This document shows positions 1 to 9,220 of a stretch of 64,000 bases of DNA, one piece after another (the stretch's first letter is position 1; each line of letters opens with the position of its first letter). A program made the translations under genes and the position numbers. Source of the DNA: Streptomyces sp. NBC_01210 (lineage in GTDB: Bacteria; Actinomycetota; Actinomycetes; Streptomycetales; Streptomycetaceae); assembly GCF_036010325.1 (NCBI RefSeq), contig NZ_CP108549.1:7068001-7132000 (forward strand), read 5' to 3'. The notes beneath the pieces are model-generated. The model did no database searches. It saw only the letters and a list, made by a program, of their open reading frames with translations, and was not told where the DNA came from.

Positions 1-1211
1 TGGCCCTCAGTACGGGCTGCCCCATCATCGGCATCAACGACTCCGGCGGCGCCCGCATCCAGGAGGGTGTGGTCTCGCTCGCCTTCTACGCCGAGCTGGT
101 CAAGCGCCATGTCGAGGGCTCGGGCGTCATTCCGCAGATCTCGCTGATGATGGGCCCCTGCGCGGGTGGTGCGGTGTACGCGCCGGCGATCACCGACTTC
201 GTGGTGATGGTGGAGGAGACGTCCCACATGTTCGTCACCGGACCCGAGGTGCTGCGCACCGTCATGGGCCAGACGGTGGACCGCGAGGAGCTGGGCGGGG
301 CGCTCAGCCACAACACCGTGTCCGGCAACGCCCACTACCTGGCGCAGGACGAGAAGGACGCGTTCGAATACGTCCGGCTGCTGCTCAGTCATCTGCCCTC
401 CAACAACATGGAGGACCCGCCGGCCTACGACGTCACCGAGCCCGACAGCCTCACCGAGGCGGACCGGGCCCTGGACACTCTGATCCCCGACAGCCCCAAC
501 CAGCCGTACGACATGCGCAGGGTCGTCCGTACCGTCCTCGACTCCGGTGAACTGCTCGAGGTGCAGCCGCTGTTCGCGCAGAACATCGTCTGCGGCCTGG
601 GGCGTGTCAACGGCCAGAGCGTGGGCATCGTCGCCAACCAGCCGATTGTCCAGGCGGGCGCTCTGGACATCGACGCCAGTGAGAAGGCGGCGCGCTTCAT
701 CCGCATGTGCGACTCCTTCCATGTGCCGGTGCTCAGCTTTGTCGACGTGCCGGGCTTCCTGCCGGGTCTGGAGCAGGAACAGGGCGGCATCATCCGCAGG
801 GGCGCCAAGCTCATCTACGCCTATGCCGAGGCCACAGTGCCGATGGTCACCGTGGTGACCCGCAAGGCGTACGGCGGCGGGTACGGAGTCATGGGCTCCA
901 AGCACCTGGGCATCGACGTCAACCTGGCCTGGCCGACGGCCGAGATCGCGGTCATGGGAGGCGAGAGCGCGGTGAGCGTGCTGCACCGCCGTGCGGTGGC
1001 GGAGGCCGACGACCCGGCCGCGGAGCGGACACGGCTGCGCGAGGAGTACGAGCAGGCGCTCTGCAATCCGTACGCGGCCGCCGAACGCGGCTATGTGGAC
1101 GCGGTGATCATGCCGCACGAGACCCGGGCGAGCATTGCCGGCGCGCTGGAGACACTGCGCGGCAAGCGCGCCCACCGGCTGCCGCGCAAGCACGGCAACA
1201 TCCCCCTGTGA
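1..1211 (+). CDS. pccB: Acyl-CoA (propionyl/acetyl-CoA) carboxylase beta subunit, 5' end outside window
   Basis: This is the carboxyltransferase subunit of a biotin-dependent acyl-CoA carboxylase. It moves the carboxyl group from carboxybiotin to propionyl- or acetyl-CoA, giving methylmalonyl- or malonyl-CoA. About 402 residues are visible; the reading frame is already open at base 3, so roughly the first 130 residues of a usual ~530 lie upstream. The N-lobe shows [12 protein letters not shown] and [11 protein letters not shown], one oxyanion-hole glycine loop. The C-lobe shows DVPGFLPG and [13 protein letters not shown], the second loop. The stop overlaps the start of the epsilon gene (GTGA), and the biotinylated alpha subunit follows, so this is a complete beta-epsilon-alpha operon. 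The family is certain. Substrate preference (propionyl versus acetyl) cannot be read here, because the key residue would need an alignment. Confidence 0.95.
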   Translation, partial: ALSTGCPIIGINDSGGARIQEGVVSLAFYAELVKRHVEGSGVIPQISLMMGPCAGGAVYAPAITDFVVMVEETSHMFVTGPEVLRTVMGQTVDREELGGALSHNTVSGNAHYLAQDEKDAFEYVRLLLSHLPSNNMEDPPAYDVTEPDSLTEADRALDTLIPDSPNQPYDMRRVVRTVLDSGELLEVQPLFAQNIVCGLGRVNGQSVGIVANQPIVQAGALDIDASEKAARFIRMCDSFHVPVLSFVDVPGFLPGLEQEQGGIIRRGAKLIYAYAEATVPMVTVVTRKAYGGGYGVMGSKHLGIDVNLAWPTAEIAVMGGESAVSVLHRRAVAEADDPAAERTRLREEYEQALCNPYAAAERGYVDAVIMPHETRASIAGALETLRGKRAHRLPRKHGNIPL

Positions 1212-1438
1212 GCGGACCGGAAGAGGGGGCCGCCACCCCCCACGAGGCAGACGGCTTGCGCGTGGTGCGCGGCCGTCCGACGGAAGAGGAACTCGCCGCG
1301 GCGGTGGTCGCGGTGACGGCGCTGCTGATGGAGCGGGCCGCCGGCCGGGGAACCGCACCGCCGCGCGCGGGCCGCCGCTGGGGCGCGCCCGCGCAGCGTA
1401 TGACGCACTGGCCCGAGCGAGGCGGGTTCAGTGGCTGA
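1208..1438 (+). CDS. accE: Acyl-CoA carboxylase epsilon subunit
   Basis: A 76-residue protein whose GTG start overlaps the stop of the beta subunit by 4 bases. The sequence runs from an acidic N-terminus through [20 protein letters not shown], the typical epsilon core, to an arginine-rich tail ending in an HWP..GGF-type sequence. In Streptomyces these small epsilon subunits bind the alpha/beta complex and raise its activity. The core R-G-x-P-T-x-E-E-L-A-A is the family hallmark. Translational coupling to the beta gene and the following alpha gene support the call. Confidence 0.9.
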   Translation: MSGPEEGAATPHEADGLRVVRGRPTEEELAAAVVAVTALLMERAAGRGTAPPRAGRRWGAPAQRMTHWPERGGFSG

Positions 1439-1519
1439 CCAGGACTCGGCCGGGCAGGCCGCCCGCAGCCGCGGTGCGATCTCCGACATCAACGACCACA
1501 TGGGACGAGGGAGTTCATT

Positions 1520-3280
1520 GTGCGCAAGATCCTGATCGCCAACCGTGGCGAAATCGCTGTCCGCGTTGCCCGGGCCTGCCGGGACGCCGGGATCGCGAGC
1601 GTAGCCGTCTACGCCGATCCGGACCGGGACGCTCTGCATGTCCGCGCGGCCGACGAAGCGTTCGCCCTGGGCGGTGACACCCCGGCCGCCAGTTATCTGG
1701 ACATGGCCAAGGTGCTGCAGGCCGCGAAGGATGCGGAGGCGGATGCCATCCACCCCGGGTACGGCTTCCTCTCGGAGAATGCCGAGTTCGCCCAGGCCGT
1801 GCTGGATGCGGGTCTGACCTGGATCGGGCCGCCGCCGCAGGCGATCCGTGATCTGGGTGACAAGGTCGCCGCCCGGCACATTGCCCAGCGTGCCGGTGCG
1901 CCGCTGGTCGCCGGTACGCCCGACCCGGTGAGCGGTGCCGACGAGGTCGTCGCGTTCGCCGAGGAGCACGGGCTGCCGATCGCGATCAAGGCCGCGTTCG
2001 GCGGTGGCGGGCGTGGTCTGAAGGTCGCCCGCACTCTGGAGGAGGTTCCGGAGCTGTACGACTCGGCGGTGCGCGAGGCCGTTGCCGCGTTCGGCCGTGG
2101 CGAGTGCTTCGTCGAGCGGTACCTGGACAAGCCGCGGCATGTGGAGACCCAGTGCCTGGCCGACAGCCACGGCAATGTTGTCGTCGTCTCCACGCGTGAC
2201 TGCTCGCTGCAGCGCCGCCACCAGAAGCTGGTGGAGGAGGCCCCGGCGCCGTTCCTGACCAAGGAGCAGAACGCGGAGCTGTACGCCGCGTCCAAGGCCA
2301 TCCTCAAGGAGGCCGGCTACGTCGGCGCCGGCACCGTCGAGTTCCTCGTCGGCACCGACGGCACCATCTCCTTCCTCGAGGTCAACACGCGTCTGCAGGT
2401 GGAGCACCCGGTCACCGAAGAGGTCACCGGTATCGACCTGGTCCGCGAGATGTTCCGCATCGCGGACGGCGAGGAGCTCGGCTACGGCGACCCGGCCGTG
2501 CGCGGCCACTCCTTCGAGTTCCGCATCAACGGCGAGGACCCGGGCCGCGGCTTCCTGCCCGCCCCGGGCACGGTCACGACGTTCGCGCCGCCGACCGGCC
2601 CCGGTGTCCGTCTGGACGCGGGTGTCGAGTCCGGCAGCGTCATCGGCCCGGCCTGGGACTCCCTGCTCGCCAAGCTCATCATCACCGGCGCCACTCGCGA
2701 ACAGGCCCTGCAGCGCGCCGCGCGCGCCCTGGAGGAGTTCACCGTCGAGGGCATGGCCACCGCCATCCCGTTCCACCGCGCGGTCGTCACCGACCCGGCC
2801 TTCACCGCCGACCCGTTCACGGTCCACACCCGCTGGATCGAGACCGAATTCGCGAATGACATCAAGCCCTTCGCCGTCCCCACCGATTCCGGTGCGGAGA
2901 CCGAGAACGCGGCCCGCCGGACCGTGGTCGTCGAGGTCGGCGGCAAGCGTCTCGAGGTCTCGCTCCCCGAGTCGCTGGGGGCAGCGGTCACCGGCGGTGC
3001 GCCCGGTGCTGGCAGAAAGGCCCCGCGGCGGCAGGGTGGTCCCAAGGCGTCGGCGGCCGCCTCCGGCGAGTCGTTGACCTCTCCGATGCAGGGAACCATC
3101 GTGAAGCTTGCCGTCGCCGACGGCAGCCATGTCGAGGAGGGCGATCTGATCGTGGTCCTGGAGGCCATGAAGATGGAGCAGCCGCTCACCGCCCACCGTT
3201 CCGGGATCGTCAAGGATCTGTCGGCGGAGGTGGGCGCGACGGTCTCGGCGGGAGCGGTCATCTGCGAGATCAAGGACTGA
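1520..3280 (+). CDS. accA: Acyl-CoA carboxylase alpha subunit (biotin carboxylase + BCCP)
   Basis: A 586-residue protein that carboxylates its own biotin using ATP and bicarbonate, then hands the carboxyl group to the beta subunit. The biotin carboxylase domain fills the first ~450 residues, opening with [17 protein letters not shown]. It contains the ATP-grasp glycine loop [11 protein letters not shown] and the [16 protein letters not shown] motif. A Pro/Ala/Gly-rich linker (~490-515) leads to the biotin carrier domain, where EAMKMEQ places the biotinylated lysine at residue 551. The GTG start has a good ribosome site (GAGGGAG) about 8 bases upstream. Length matches the ~590-residue Streptomyces AccA2 type. 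Confidence 0.95.
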   Translation: MRKILIANRGEIAVRVARACRDAGIASVAVYADPDRDALHVRAADEAFALGGDTPAASYLDMAKVLQAAKDAEADAIHPGYGFLSENAEFAQAVLDAGLTWIGPPPQAIRDLGDKVAARHIAQRAGAPLVAGTPDPVSGADEVVAFAEEHGLPIAIKAAFGGGGRGLKVARTLEEVPELYDSAVREAVAAFGRGECFVERYLDKPRHVETQCLADSHGNVVVVSTRDCSLQRRHQKLVEEAPAPFLTKEQNAELYAASKAILKEAGYVGAGTVEFLVGTDGTISFLEVNTRLQVEHPVTEEVTGIDLVREMFRIADGEELGYGDPAVRGHSFEFRINGEDPGRGFLPAPGTVTTFAPPTGPGVRLDAGVESGSVIGPAWDSLLAKLIITGATREQALQRAARALEEFTVEGMATAIPFHRAVVTDPAFTADPFTVHTRWIETEFANDIKPFAVPTDSGAETENAARRTVVVEVGGKRLEVSLPESLGAAVTGGAPGAGRKAPRRQGGPKASAAASGESLTSPMQGTIVKLAVADGSHVEEGDLIVVLEAMKMEQPLTAHRSGIVKDLSAEVGATVSAGAVICEIKD

Positions 3281-3306
3281 CCGCCTGTCGGCGAACGCAT
3301 ACGACG

Positions 3307-3347
3307 GAGCCTGCCTCCACACCCGATTGGGGTGTGGAGGCAGGCTC
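3307..3347. terminator. Strong intergenic hairpin, probable bidirectional terminator
   Basis: An 18-bp perfect stem (arms 3307-3324 and 3330-3347) closed by a 5-base loop sits between two convergent genes, the carboxylase alpha subunit on + and the ABC permease on -. There is no long U-tract, which is usual for Streptomyces terminators. Confidence 0.85.
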
Positions 3348-3390
3348 ATGTCTCTGTTGCGTCTGCCTGGTCGGGCTGTCGCGCGGGCGG

Positions 3391-4146
3391 TCAGCCCTGT
3401 TCGCGGTTCATGGTCCGCATGCCCCAGGCGCCGAAGATGACCACCAGGGAGAGGGCGGCCAGGGCGCCGGTCAGCGTGGTGCGGGAGGCGTACTCCCCGG
3501 CGGTGATCGCGCGCAGCGCATCGACCACGTGGGACAGCGGATTGACCCGGGACAGGTTGTACAGCCAGTCCGGCGCCGCACTCATCGGAAGCAGCACCCC
3601 CGAGAGCAGCATGAGCGGCACCAGCACCATGCTGAGCAGCGGAGCGAACCGGTTCTCCTGTTTGAGGATGAGCGCCAGCGCGTACGAGGCCGAGCTGATC
3701 CCGGCGGCGAGGACGGAGGCCAGCGCCAGCAGCAGCAGGACGGCCGGAATGGGGGCGCGGAATCCGAAGGCCGTGGCCGCGGCGAGCAGCATGACGCCCT
3801 GGATGCCCAGTTGGGCCAGGTCGCTGAGGACCCGGCCGGAGAGCAGCGCGGCGCGGCTGACGGGTGCGACGCGCAGCCGCTCCATGACCCCGGAGCGCAG
3901 CTCAGGGGTGAGTGAGAACCCTGCGTAGGCGGCACCGAACAGGGTGAGCTGCATCAGCATGCCGGGCACGAACCACTGCCAGGCGTCCACGTTGCCGGGC
4001 AGCATGTTCTTCAGCAGTGGGCCGAAGAGCACGAGATAGACCAGCGGGCCGGAGATTCCGACGATGAGCTGGAGCGGGCTGCGAGCCCACGGGCGGGTGG
4101 AGCGAATGAAGATGAGTCGCGTCTGCTTCAGGTAATGCACCGTCAC
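3391..4146 (-). CDS. ABC-2 type exporter permease (DrrB-like)
   Basis: A 251-residue membrane protein, the permease half of an ABC-2 exporter. It shows about six hydrophobic segments, with the ABC-2 signature MLMQLTLFGAAYAGF followed by the amphipathic E-R-L-R-V-A-P-V-S-R motif, then LLPMSAAPDWL before the last two segments. I chose the GTG at 4146 because it overlaps the stop of the upstream ATPase gene (GTGA), which gives coupled translation, and because the sequence upstream of it in frame is only ATPase-coding shadow. Together the pair resembles DrrAB, which exports daunorubicin-type drugs or lipids. The substrate is unknown. Confidence 0.9.
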   Translation of the reverse strand: MTVHYLKQTRLIFIRSTRPWARSPLQLIVGISGPLVYLVLFGPLLKNMLPGNVDAWQWFVPGMLMQLTLFGAAYAGFSLTPELRSGVMERLRVAPVSRAALLSGRVLSDLAQLGIQGVMLLAAATAFGFRAPIPAVLLLLALASVLAAGISSASYALALILKQENRFAPLLSMVLVPLMLLSGVLLPMSAAPDWLYNLSRVNPLSHVVDALRAITAGEYASRTTLTGALAALSLVVIFGAWGMRTMNREQG

Positions 4147-5114
4147 TCTCCTTGATCGTTGGTGGAGTCGGCGTCGGTGTCCCGCAGACTGCGGCCCGTG
4201 AGGGTGAGGAACACGTCGTCCAGGGTCGGGCGGTGAGTCTGTACGGACATGACAGAGATCCCGCACCGGTCAAGTTCCCGCAGGAGAACGGGTAGGACGG
4301 AACCGCCCAGCGGCACCCGGAACCGTACGGTCCAGCCGTCGACGGCGATCTCGCGAGCGCCCGGGAAGCGTGCCGCGGTCGCGGCCGTGCCCGCCGGGTC
4401 CGAAGTCTCCAGGACGAGCAGATCGCCGGAGATCTCGCTCTTGAGTCCGTCGGGGGTGCCCTCTGTGATGATCTGCCCGTCGTCGATCACCAGGATGCGC
4501 TCACAGAGGGCGTCCACCTCGTCGAGGTAGTGCGTGGTGAGGAAGACCGTGGTGGAGTGCAGGTCGCGCAACGACCTGATGTGCTCCCACAGATTGCTGC
4601 GGCTCTGCGGATCCAGCGCGGTGGACGGCTCGTCCAGGAAGACCAGTTGGGGCCGGTGCAGTACGCCCATCACGATGTCGAGACGCCGCCGCTGGCCACC
4701 GGAGAGGGTGGACACGGTCCGGGTCTCCATACCTGCGAGGTCGTACTGGCCGAGGAGTTCTTCGACCCGATGGCGGGCCCGGCCACGGGACATGCCGTAC
4801 AGCTGGGCCTGCGTCATCAACTCCTCCCCGACGCGCTGGTCGCCTCCGGCGCCGTTGCCCTGCCCCACATAGCCGATGCGGCGGCGTACTCCGGCGGGAT
4901 CGGAGAGCAGATCGCAGCCGGCAACCATCGCCACGCCCGACGTGGGGCGCAGCAGTGTGGAGAGCATCCGCAGGGTGGTGGACTTTCCCGCGCCATTGGG
5001 GCCGAGGAATCCGACCAGTTCGCCTTCTGCGACGTCAATGTCCACGCCCCGGACGGCTTCTACGGTGTTTTTTCGGCTGCGGAACGTTTTGGCAAGGTCT
5101 CGTACCTTGATCAT
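4143..5114 (-). CDS. ABC exporter ATP-binding protein (DrrA-like)
   Basis: A 323-residue nucleotide-binding subunit. It shows Walker A GPNGAGKST, the signature TLSGGQRRRLD, Walker B LVFLDEPSTALD and the switch histidine in FLTTHYLDE. The C-terminal extension (LRELDRCGISVMSVQTHRPT then LDDVFL) is typical of the drug-resistance DrrA/CcmA group. The ATG at 5114 has GAGG upstream and begins the canonical MIKVRDLAK N-terminus; the longer in-frame extension lacks family similarity. It forms an operon with the permease gene, overlapping it by 4 bases. Confidence 0.92.
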   Translation of the reverse strand: MIKVRDLAKTFRSRKNTVEAVRGVDIDVAEGELVGFLGPNGAGKSTTLRMLSTLLRPTSGVAMVAGCDLLSDPAGVRRRIGYVGQGNGAGGDQRVGEELMTQAQLYGMSRGRARHRVEELLGQYDLAGMETRTVSTLSGGQRRRLDIVMGVLHRPQLVFLDEPSTALDPQSRSNLWEHIRSLRDLHSTTVFLTTHYLDEVDALCERILVIDDGQIITEGTPDGLKSEISGDLLVLETSDPAGTAATAARFPGAREIAVDGWTVRFRVPLGGSVLPVLLRELDRCGISVMSVQTHRPTLDDVFLTLTGRSLRDTDADSTNDQGE

Positions 5115-5510
5115 CGGCGGTGCCTCATCCGGTCTCGCATGATTGCGCTGAGCGCATGGAAAAACGCGCCGTCTCCATCGGAAGGGAATATCCTGATCGG
5201 CGCGATGTGGCAGATTCAGTGACACGCAGAATCGCGTACGTGTAGGGGAAAATATATTGCGCGTTCAATTCGACGGACAACCCCTAGTCTCCCCTGCGGA
5301 CCGCAGTTGGGGGCTAGGGGCGCGAGGTGTGGTGCAGACCAGGTCGGAGCTTTGGTACGCCAACAGTGGCCGAAATGAGCCCTAGGATGCCAGTATCTCC
5401 ACCCGGACCTCAACCACAGGGTCGAGGTTGCCGGTTTCGCCGCACCGTAATGTCGCACCACTCAATGCGTGCGATATGCAACTTATCGATTCGAAAGGGG
5501 AAGGTCATTG
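5115..5510. promoter_or_regulatory. Divergent intergenic region (~400 bp) between the exporter and the thioesterase-like operon
   Basis: No gene is supported here. The segment is less GC-rich than its surroundings (AT-rich runs near 5248-5260 and 5470-5500) and must hold promoters for both divergent units. I could not assign a specific -35/-10 pair or an operator with confidence. Confidence 0.4.
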
Positions 5511-6128
5511 GTGTCAAATGAGTGTGCCGATCTCGATTTGATATGCATCCGGCACGCCTCGATCTCCAGCAAATTCAGGCTGGCCGGCTTTCCGCACAGT
5601 GTCGAATCGACATCCTCGTTCCTCTGTCTGGCGGAACTCCTGCTGCCCACGGTCGAGATGCTGATGTTCCAGCATTCCTACGCCTACGACAGCAGCGCGC
5701 CACCACGGATCGGAGACCTCTCGGACCTGGCCGGCGACGCCTTTGAGACCCTCGCGGAGTGGACGGACCGGCCGCTGGCGCTCTTCGGGCACGGGAGGGG
5801 CGCCCATCTGGCGTACCGGGTGGCCCGTCGGCTGGAGCGGGAGACGGGGACCATCCCGGCGACGCTGTTCGTCTCGGGAGCCGCCGGAGCCGAACGGGCC
5901 GAAATCTCCGACAGCGGACCTGAGTTGCGCTGCCCGATCGTCGCACTCACCGGCGAGACGGACCGCAGAACTCCGGTGTCGGCGGTACGGAACTGGCGGC
6001 ACCGCACCAGCGGAACCTTCGACCTCGAGGTGTTCCCGGGAGCGCGGGGCTATCTCGACATCAGCCGCCGGCAGGTCGCCAACCTCGTCCACGACCAGCT
6101 CCTCGTTTCCGAGAACAAGGGAGCCTAG
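5511..6128 (+). CDS. Type II thioesterase-like protein lacking the catalytic Ser and His
   Basis: A 205-residue alpha/beta-hydrolase-fold protein that aligns by eye with type II thioesterases of polyketide and peptide synthases (PLALFGHGRGAHLAYRVARRLE region, then CPIVALTGETD). In that family the nucleophile sits in GHSMGA. Here it reads GHGRGA, with Gly at residue 95 in place of Ser. The usual PGGHFFL histidine motif reads PGARGYL. Both key residues are therefore absent, so hydrolysis by the classical triad is unlikely. The GTG at 5511 is preferred because AAGG lies 6 bases upstream; an earlier in-frame start at 5469 would add 14 residues. The N-terminal ~60 residues use less GC-rich codons than the neighbours. 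The gene leads an adenylating enzyme and an amidase, so a protein-binding or acyl-binding role is possible. Confidence 0.7.
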   Translation: MSNECADLDLICIRHASISSKFRLAGFPHSVESTSSFLCLAELLLPTVEMLMFQHSYAYDSSAPPRIGDLSDLAGDAFETLAEWTDRPLALFGHGRGAHLAYRVARRLERETGTIPATLFVSGAAGAERAEISDSGPELRCPIVALTGETDRRTPVSAVRNWRHRTSGTFDLEVFPGARGYLDISRRQVANLVHDQLLVSENKGA

Positions 6129-6317
6129 GGGGAGGTTAAGGGTTCCCGGGTCGGGGCATACTGCCTAACTTCCTTGGTGGGAACCGTGTTACGCATCAGT
6201 AGCAGCGCGGTCCCTCAGCCGTCCCGGACGACGGCCCGTCCTCTCAGAGGTCGCCTTCCCGGATCGCGACCTCTGCGCGCCGGTCACGTCCGAGCCCGAG
6301 GAAGGAACCTCCCGACA

Positions 6318-7766
6318 GTGACCTCGAAGATATTTGCCCACGACTCGGTTCAAACCCTCTCCGCATCGGAGCAGGGAGCCCTGCGCATCGCCGACGCCCT
6401 CCGCGATCGCGGCGTCGGCCCGGGCCAGCGCGTTCTGCTCAAGGCAGGCAACTCGGCGGGCTGGGTCGGGACGCTGCTGGGGCTTATGCACCTCGGCGCC
6501 TCCATCGTGCTCGTCGACCAGCAGGAGCACGCCGAGGAGACCCGGCGCATCATCCTGCGCACCGGGGCCAAGGTCCTCCTCGTCGACGACGACGCCCCGA
6601 TCGACGACGACCTGGACGCCATCCACCTCTACGAAATCCTGGTGGCCGCGGCCGGCCGCGAAGTCGCCGAGCAGCGGCTGTCGTTCGACGAGTGGGGCGA
6701 GCGGCCCGACGGCCTGATCATGTGGACCTCGGGCTCGACCGGCTCCCCCAAGGGGGTCGTCAAGTCGGGCGCCAAGTTCCTCAAGAACCTGCAGCGCAAC
6801 GCAGATCAGGTCGGACATGTCGCGGACGATGTGCTCATGCCGCTGCTGCCCTTCTCCCACCAGTACGGGCTGTCCATGGTGCTGATCGCCTGGATGACCG
6901 GATCCTCGCTGGTGATCGCGCCGTACAAGCGGCTGGACCGCGCCCTGCGGATGGCGGGCGAGACCGGGGTCACGGTGATCGACGCGACGCCCTCCAGCTA
7001 CCGCAGCATGCTCAATCTGATCGGCCGCAAGCCCGCGCTGCGCGCCGATGTCGAGCAGGTGCGGATGTTCTGTGTCGGCGCCGCGCCCCTGGACGGGCCG
7101 CTCGTCGACCGGTACGTCGCCGAGTTCGGCCGGCCGCTGCTGGACAGCTATGGCAGCACCGAACTGGGCAATATCGCCTTCGCCACCATCGAGAACCCGA
7201 TCGCCTGCGGACAGGCGATGGACGGTATCCGGCTGCGGGTGGTCGACGAGGACGGCCTGGAGGTGGCACCGGGCGTGGCGGGCGAGATCGAGGTGGACAC
7301 CCCCGACGGCATGGAGGGCCACCTCGACGAGGACGGCACTCTGCTCCCCGCGGCCACCGGCTGGCAGCGCACAGGGGATCTCGGTCACCTGGACGAGCAC
7401 GGCAATGTGTTTCCGCTCGGCCGCAAGTTCGCCGTGCACCGGATGGGATACACGCTCTACCCCGAACTGATCGAACGTAAGGTCGCCGCTCTGGACTGCT
7501 CCGCCCGGATCATTCCGCTGCCCGACGAGCGGCGTGGGGCGCAGCTGGTGTTCTTCGTCGAGGACGAGGAGGGGCAGGAGGCCGCGTACTGGCGGGACCG
7601 GCTGCGTGGGATGCTTGCCACCTATGAGCACCCCGACCGGGTCGTCGTCCTGGACCGGTTCCCGCTCAACCGCAACGGCAAGCCGGACAAGCGGCAGTTG
7701 GAGCGGCTCGCGCGGGAATCGCAGGCGGCCGGGCCCGATGGTTCCCCCGGAGGAAACACCCAGTGA
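6318..7766 (+). CDS. Acyl-adenylating enzyme (ANL superfamily, acyl-CoA/AMP ligase)
   Basis: A 482-residue AMP-forming ligase. The core motifs are in order: A3 WTSGSTGSPKGV, then SYGSTELGNIAF (A5), TGDLGHLDEHGNVFPLGRK (A7-A8) and NRNGKPDKRQL, containing the catalytic A10 lysine. It therefore activates a carboxylic acid as the acyl-adenylate and may pass it to CoA or a carrier protein. The GTG at 6318 follows GAGGAAGG at about a 13-base distance. The longer frame back to 6174 is arginine/proline-rich and unlike the family. It is a little shorter than typical fatty-acyl-CoA ligases because the N-terminus is compact. The stop overlaps the amidase start by 4 bases. The substrate is unknown. Confidence 0.88.
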   Translation: MTSKIFAHDSVQTLSASEQGALRIADALRDRGVGPGQRVLLKAGNSAGWVGTLLGLMHLGASIVLVDQQEHAEETRRIILRTGAKVLLVDDDAPIDDDLDAIHLYEILVAAAGREVAEQRLSFDEWGERPDGLIMWTSGSTGSPKGVVKSGAKFLKNLQRNADQVGHVADDVLMPLLPFSHQYGLSMVLIAWMTGSSLVIAPYKRLDRALRMAGETGVTVIDATPSSYRSMLNLIGRKPALRADVEQVRMFCVGAAPLDGPLVDRYVAEFGRPLLDSYGSTELGNIAFATIENPIACGQAMDGIRLRVVDEDGLEVAPGVAGEIEVDTPDGMEGHLDEDGTLLPAATGWQRTGDLGHLDEHGNVFPLGRKFAVHRMGYTLYPELIERKVAALDCSARIIPLPDERRGAQLVFFVEDEEGQEAAYWRDRLRGMLATYEHPDRVVVLDRFPLNRNGKPDKRQLERLARESQAAGPDGSPGGNTQ

Positions 7767-8545
7767 GGATCGCTTGTCTGCAGGCGGCGTGCGGCGCGAC
7801 CGGTGTGCAGCAGTTTCTTGAGCGACTGCGGACAGCGGCGCGCCGCGCGGCCGATGAAGGGGCCGAACTGCTCGTCACCCCCGAGGTCTCGATCGGCGGC
7901 TATCCCCTTCAGGCAGGCAATCTGGCGGAGGCCTCGGGTCCCGTCGACGGACCGCAGTGCGCGGAAGTCTCCGCCGTTGCACGCGAGTTCGGTATCGCCA
8001 TCGTCCATGGCTGGCCCGAGACGGACGGCCCTGACGTGTACAACTCCGCGCGCCTCGTCGCGCCCAGGGGTGAGACTCTCGCGGTCTACCGCAAGGCGCA
8101 TCTGTACGGGCGGGCCGAGCGCACTCTGTTCACCCCCGGTGCGGAAGCAGTGGTGCAGGCGTCCTTCGGCGGTATGACGCTGGGCATGCTGATCTGTTAC
8201 GACGTGGAGTTCCCGGAGGCCGTGAGGGCGCACGCCCTGGCCGGCACCGATCTGCTCCTGGTGCCCACTGGGCTGATGCGGCCCTGGGAGGTCGTGGCGC
8301 GCACCCTGGTGCCGGCGCGTGCTTTCGAGAGCCAGCTCTACATCGCGTACGCGAACTGGACCGGAGACCACGGTGGCCTCAGTTTCTGTGGCCACACCAC
8401 GGTCGCGGCGCCGAACGGCACGACGTACGCCATCACCGAGGACCGTGAGGACCTGCTCGTGGTCGACATCGACCCGATGGTCCTCAAGCGCGCCCGTGCC
8501 TCCACGACGTATCTGCGCGACCGACGCCCGGAGCTCTACGCGTAA
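7763..8545 (+). CDS. Nitrilase-superfamily amidase (carbon-nitrogen hydrolase)
   Basis: A 260-residue hydrolase with the Glu-Lys-Cys triad of the family: E41 in TPEVSIGGY, K111 in YRKAHLYG and C145 in LICYDVEFPE. It should cleave a carboxamide or a carbamoyl amine, releasing ammonia, and acts in the cytoplasm. The GTG start at 7763 overlaps the stop of the ligase (GTGA), so the two are translated together. An amidase followed or preceded by acid activation would let a cell turn an amide into an acyl-adenylate or thioester. That pathway link is inference. Confidence 0.88.
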   Translation: MRIACLQAACGATGVQQFLERLRTAARRAADEGAELLVTPEVSIGGYPLQAGNLAEASGPVDGPQCAEVSAVAREFGIAIVHGWPETDGPDVYNSARLVAPRGETLAVYRKAHLYGRAERTLFTPGAEAVVQASFGGMTLGMLICYDVEFPEAVRAHALAGTDLLLVPTGLMRPWEVVARTLVPARAFESQLYIAYANWTGDHGGLSFCGHTTVAAPNGTTYAITEDREDLLVVDIDPMVLKRARASTTYLRDRRPELYA

Positions 8546-8578
8546 CGCACGCAATCCCAGGTCGCCTTACCCCGCTAT

Positions 8579-8621
8579 GACGATGGGCCCGGAGACAGTC
8601 ACTGTCTCCGGGCCCATCGTC
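8579..8621. terminator. 20-bp perfect hairpin between convergent genes
   Basis: The arms 8579-8598 and 8602-8621 are exactly complementary with a 3-base loop. It lies between the + strand amidase and the - strand membrane protein, so it probably ends transcription from both sides. Confidence 0.88.
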
Positions 8622-8643
8622 ATGCTGCCGAGCTGTGCGGCCG

Positions 8644-9141
8644 TCAGATGCGCGGCCTCTCGAAGCGCGGCTTCTCGGGCGCGAAGGGGACTCCCGTGGA
8701 CAGTCCCCGGGCGCCGACGACCAGCGCCTCGCCCAGGAATCCGACGCCGATGGAGAGGTTGATGGGCCGTGCCTCCGCCTGCATGCCCGTGTGCACCGCG
8801 AGGAAGCCGAAGGCGGCCATCACCGCAAGGGACCCGATGATGACGAGGAACGTCTTACCGGTGTAGCGCTGATAGAGGATTCCATCCTTGGGGTAGACCT
8901 GGATGGTGGCGCCACGCACCGCGCCGAGCCCGATACCGAGCACCGAACCGACGATGACCCAGCCGAGGTCCGTACCGGTCAGCCCCTTCACTTCGGTCAG
9001 AGCCCAGATCCCGAGGCCGGTGAGCACCAGCGGTGGTGCGAACAGATCCCGGGCGTTGAGCGGTTCGCCCATCAGTCGCTTGATCACCACCGCGACCGCC
9101 CCGACGGCGATGATCGTTACGAGCAACCATGTGTCCACCAC
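8644..9141 (-). CDS. Integral membrane protein, DUF1453/CcdC-like
   Basis: A 165-residue protein with about five hydrophobic helices: an N-terminal segment starting LLVTIIAVGAVAVVI, VLTGLGIWAL, WVIVGSVLGIGLGAVRG, FLVIIGSLAVMAAFGFLA and a last one near SIGVGFLGEALVV. The G-A-V-R-G-A-T then Y-x-x-x-G-x-x-Y-Q-R-Y pattern fits the DUF1453/CcdC group seen in Gram-positives, whose function is not established. The GTG at 9141 has AAAGGGG upstream. It is divergent from the TetR gene with only about 80 bases between, so it may be that repressor's target. Confidence 0.75.
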   Translation of the reverse strand: MVDTWLLVTIIAVGAVAVVIKRLMGEPLNARDLFAPPLVLTGLGIWALTEVKGLTGTDLGWVIVGSVLGIGLGAVRGATIQVYPKDGILYQRYTGKTFLVIIGSLAVMAAFGFLAVHTGMQAEARPINLSIGVGFLGEALVVGARGLSTGVPFAPEKPRFERPRI

Positions 9142-9220
9142 TGCACCCCTTTGTTCCCGGCCTGTCCGTGCCCCCGCAGGGCGTGAAGTTAATTTAGCGC
9201 GCCCGTGCTATAACAGCAAC
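9142..9220. promoter_or_regulatory. Short divergent promoter region with imperfect palindrome
   Basis: The 79 bases between the membrane protein and the TetR gene contain a near-symmetric element around 9193-9212 (TTTAGC ... GCTATA, five of six bases complementary) overlapping a TATAAC -10-like hexamer at about 9209. It is a plausible TetR operator, but the symmetry is weak. Confidence 0.35.

Noticed and set aside
1091..3349. A 752-codon open frame on the minus strand opposite the carboxylase alpha subunit
   Set aside because: It is an antisense shadow of a confident gene. The protein is Arg/Gly/Asp-rich with no family motif. In this GC-rich genome long antisense frames are expected.
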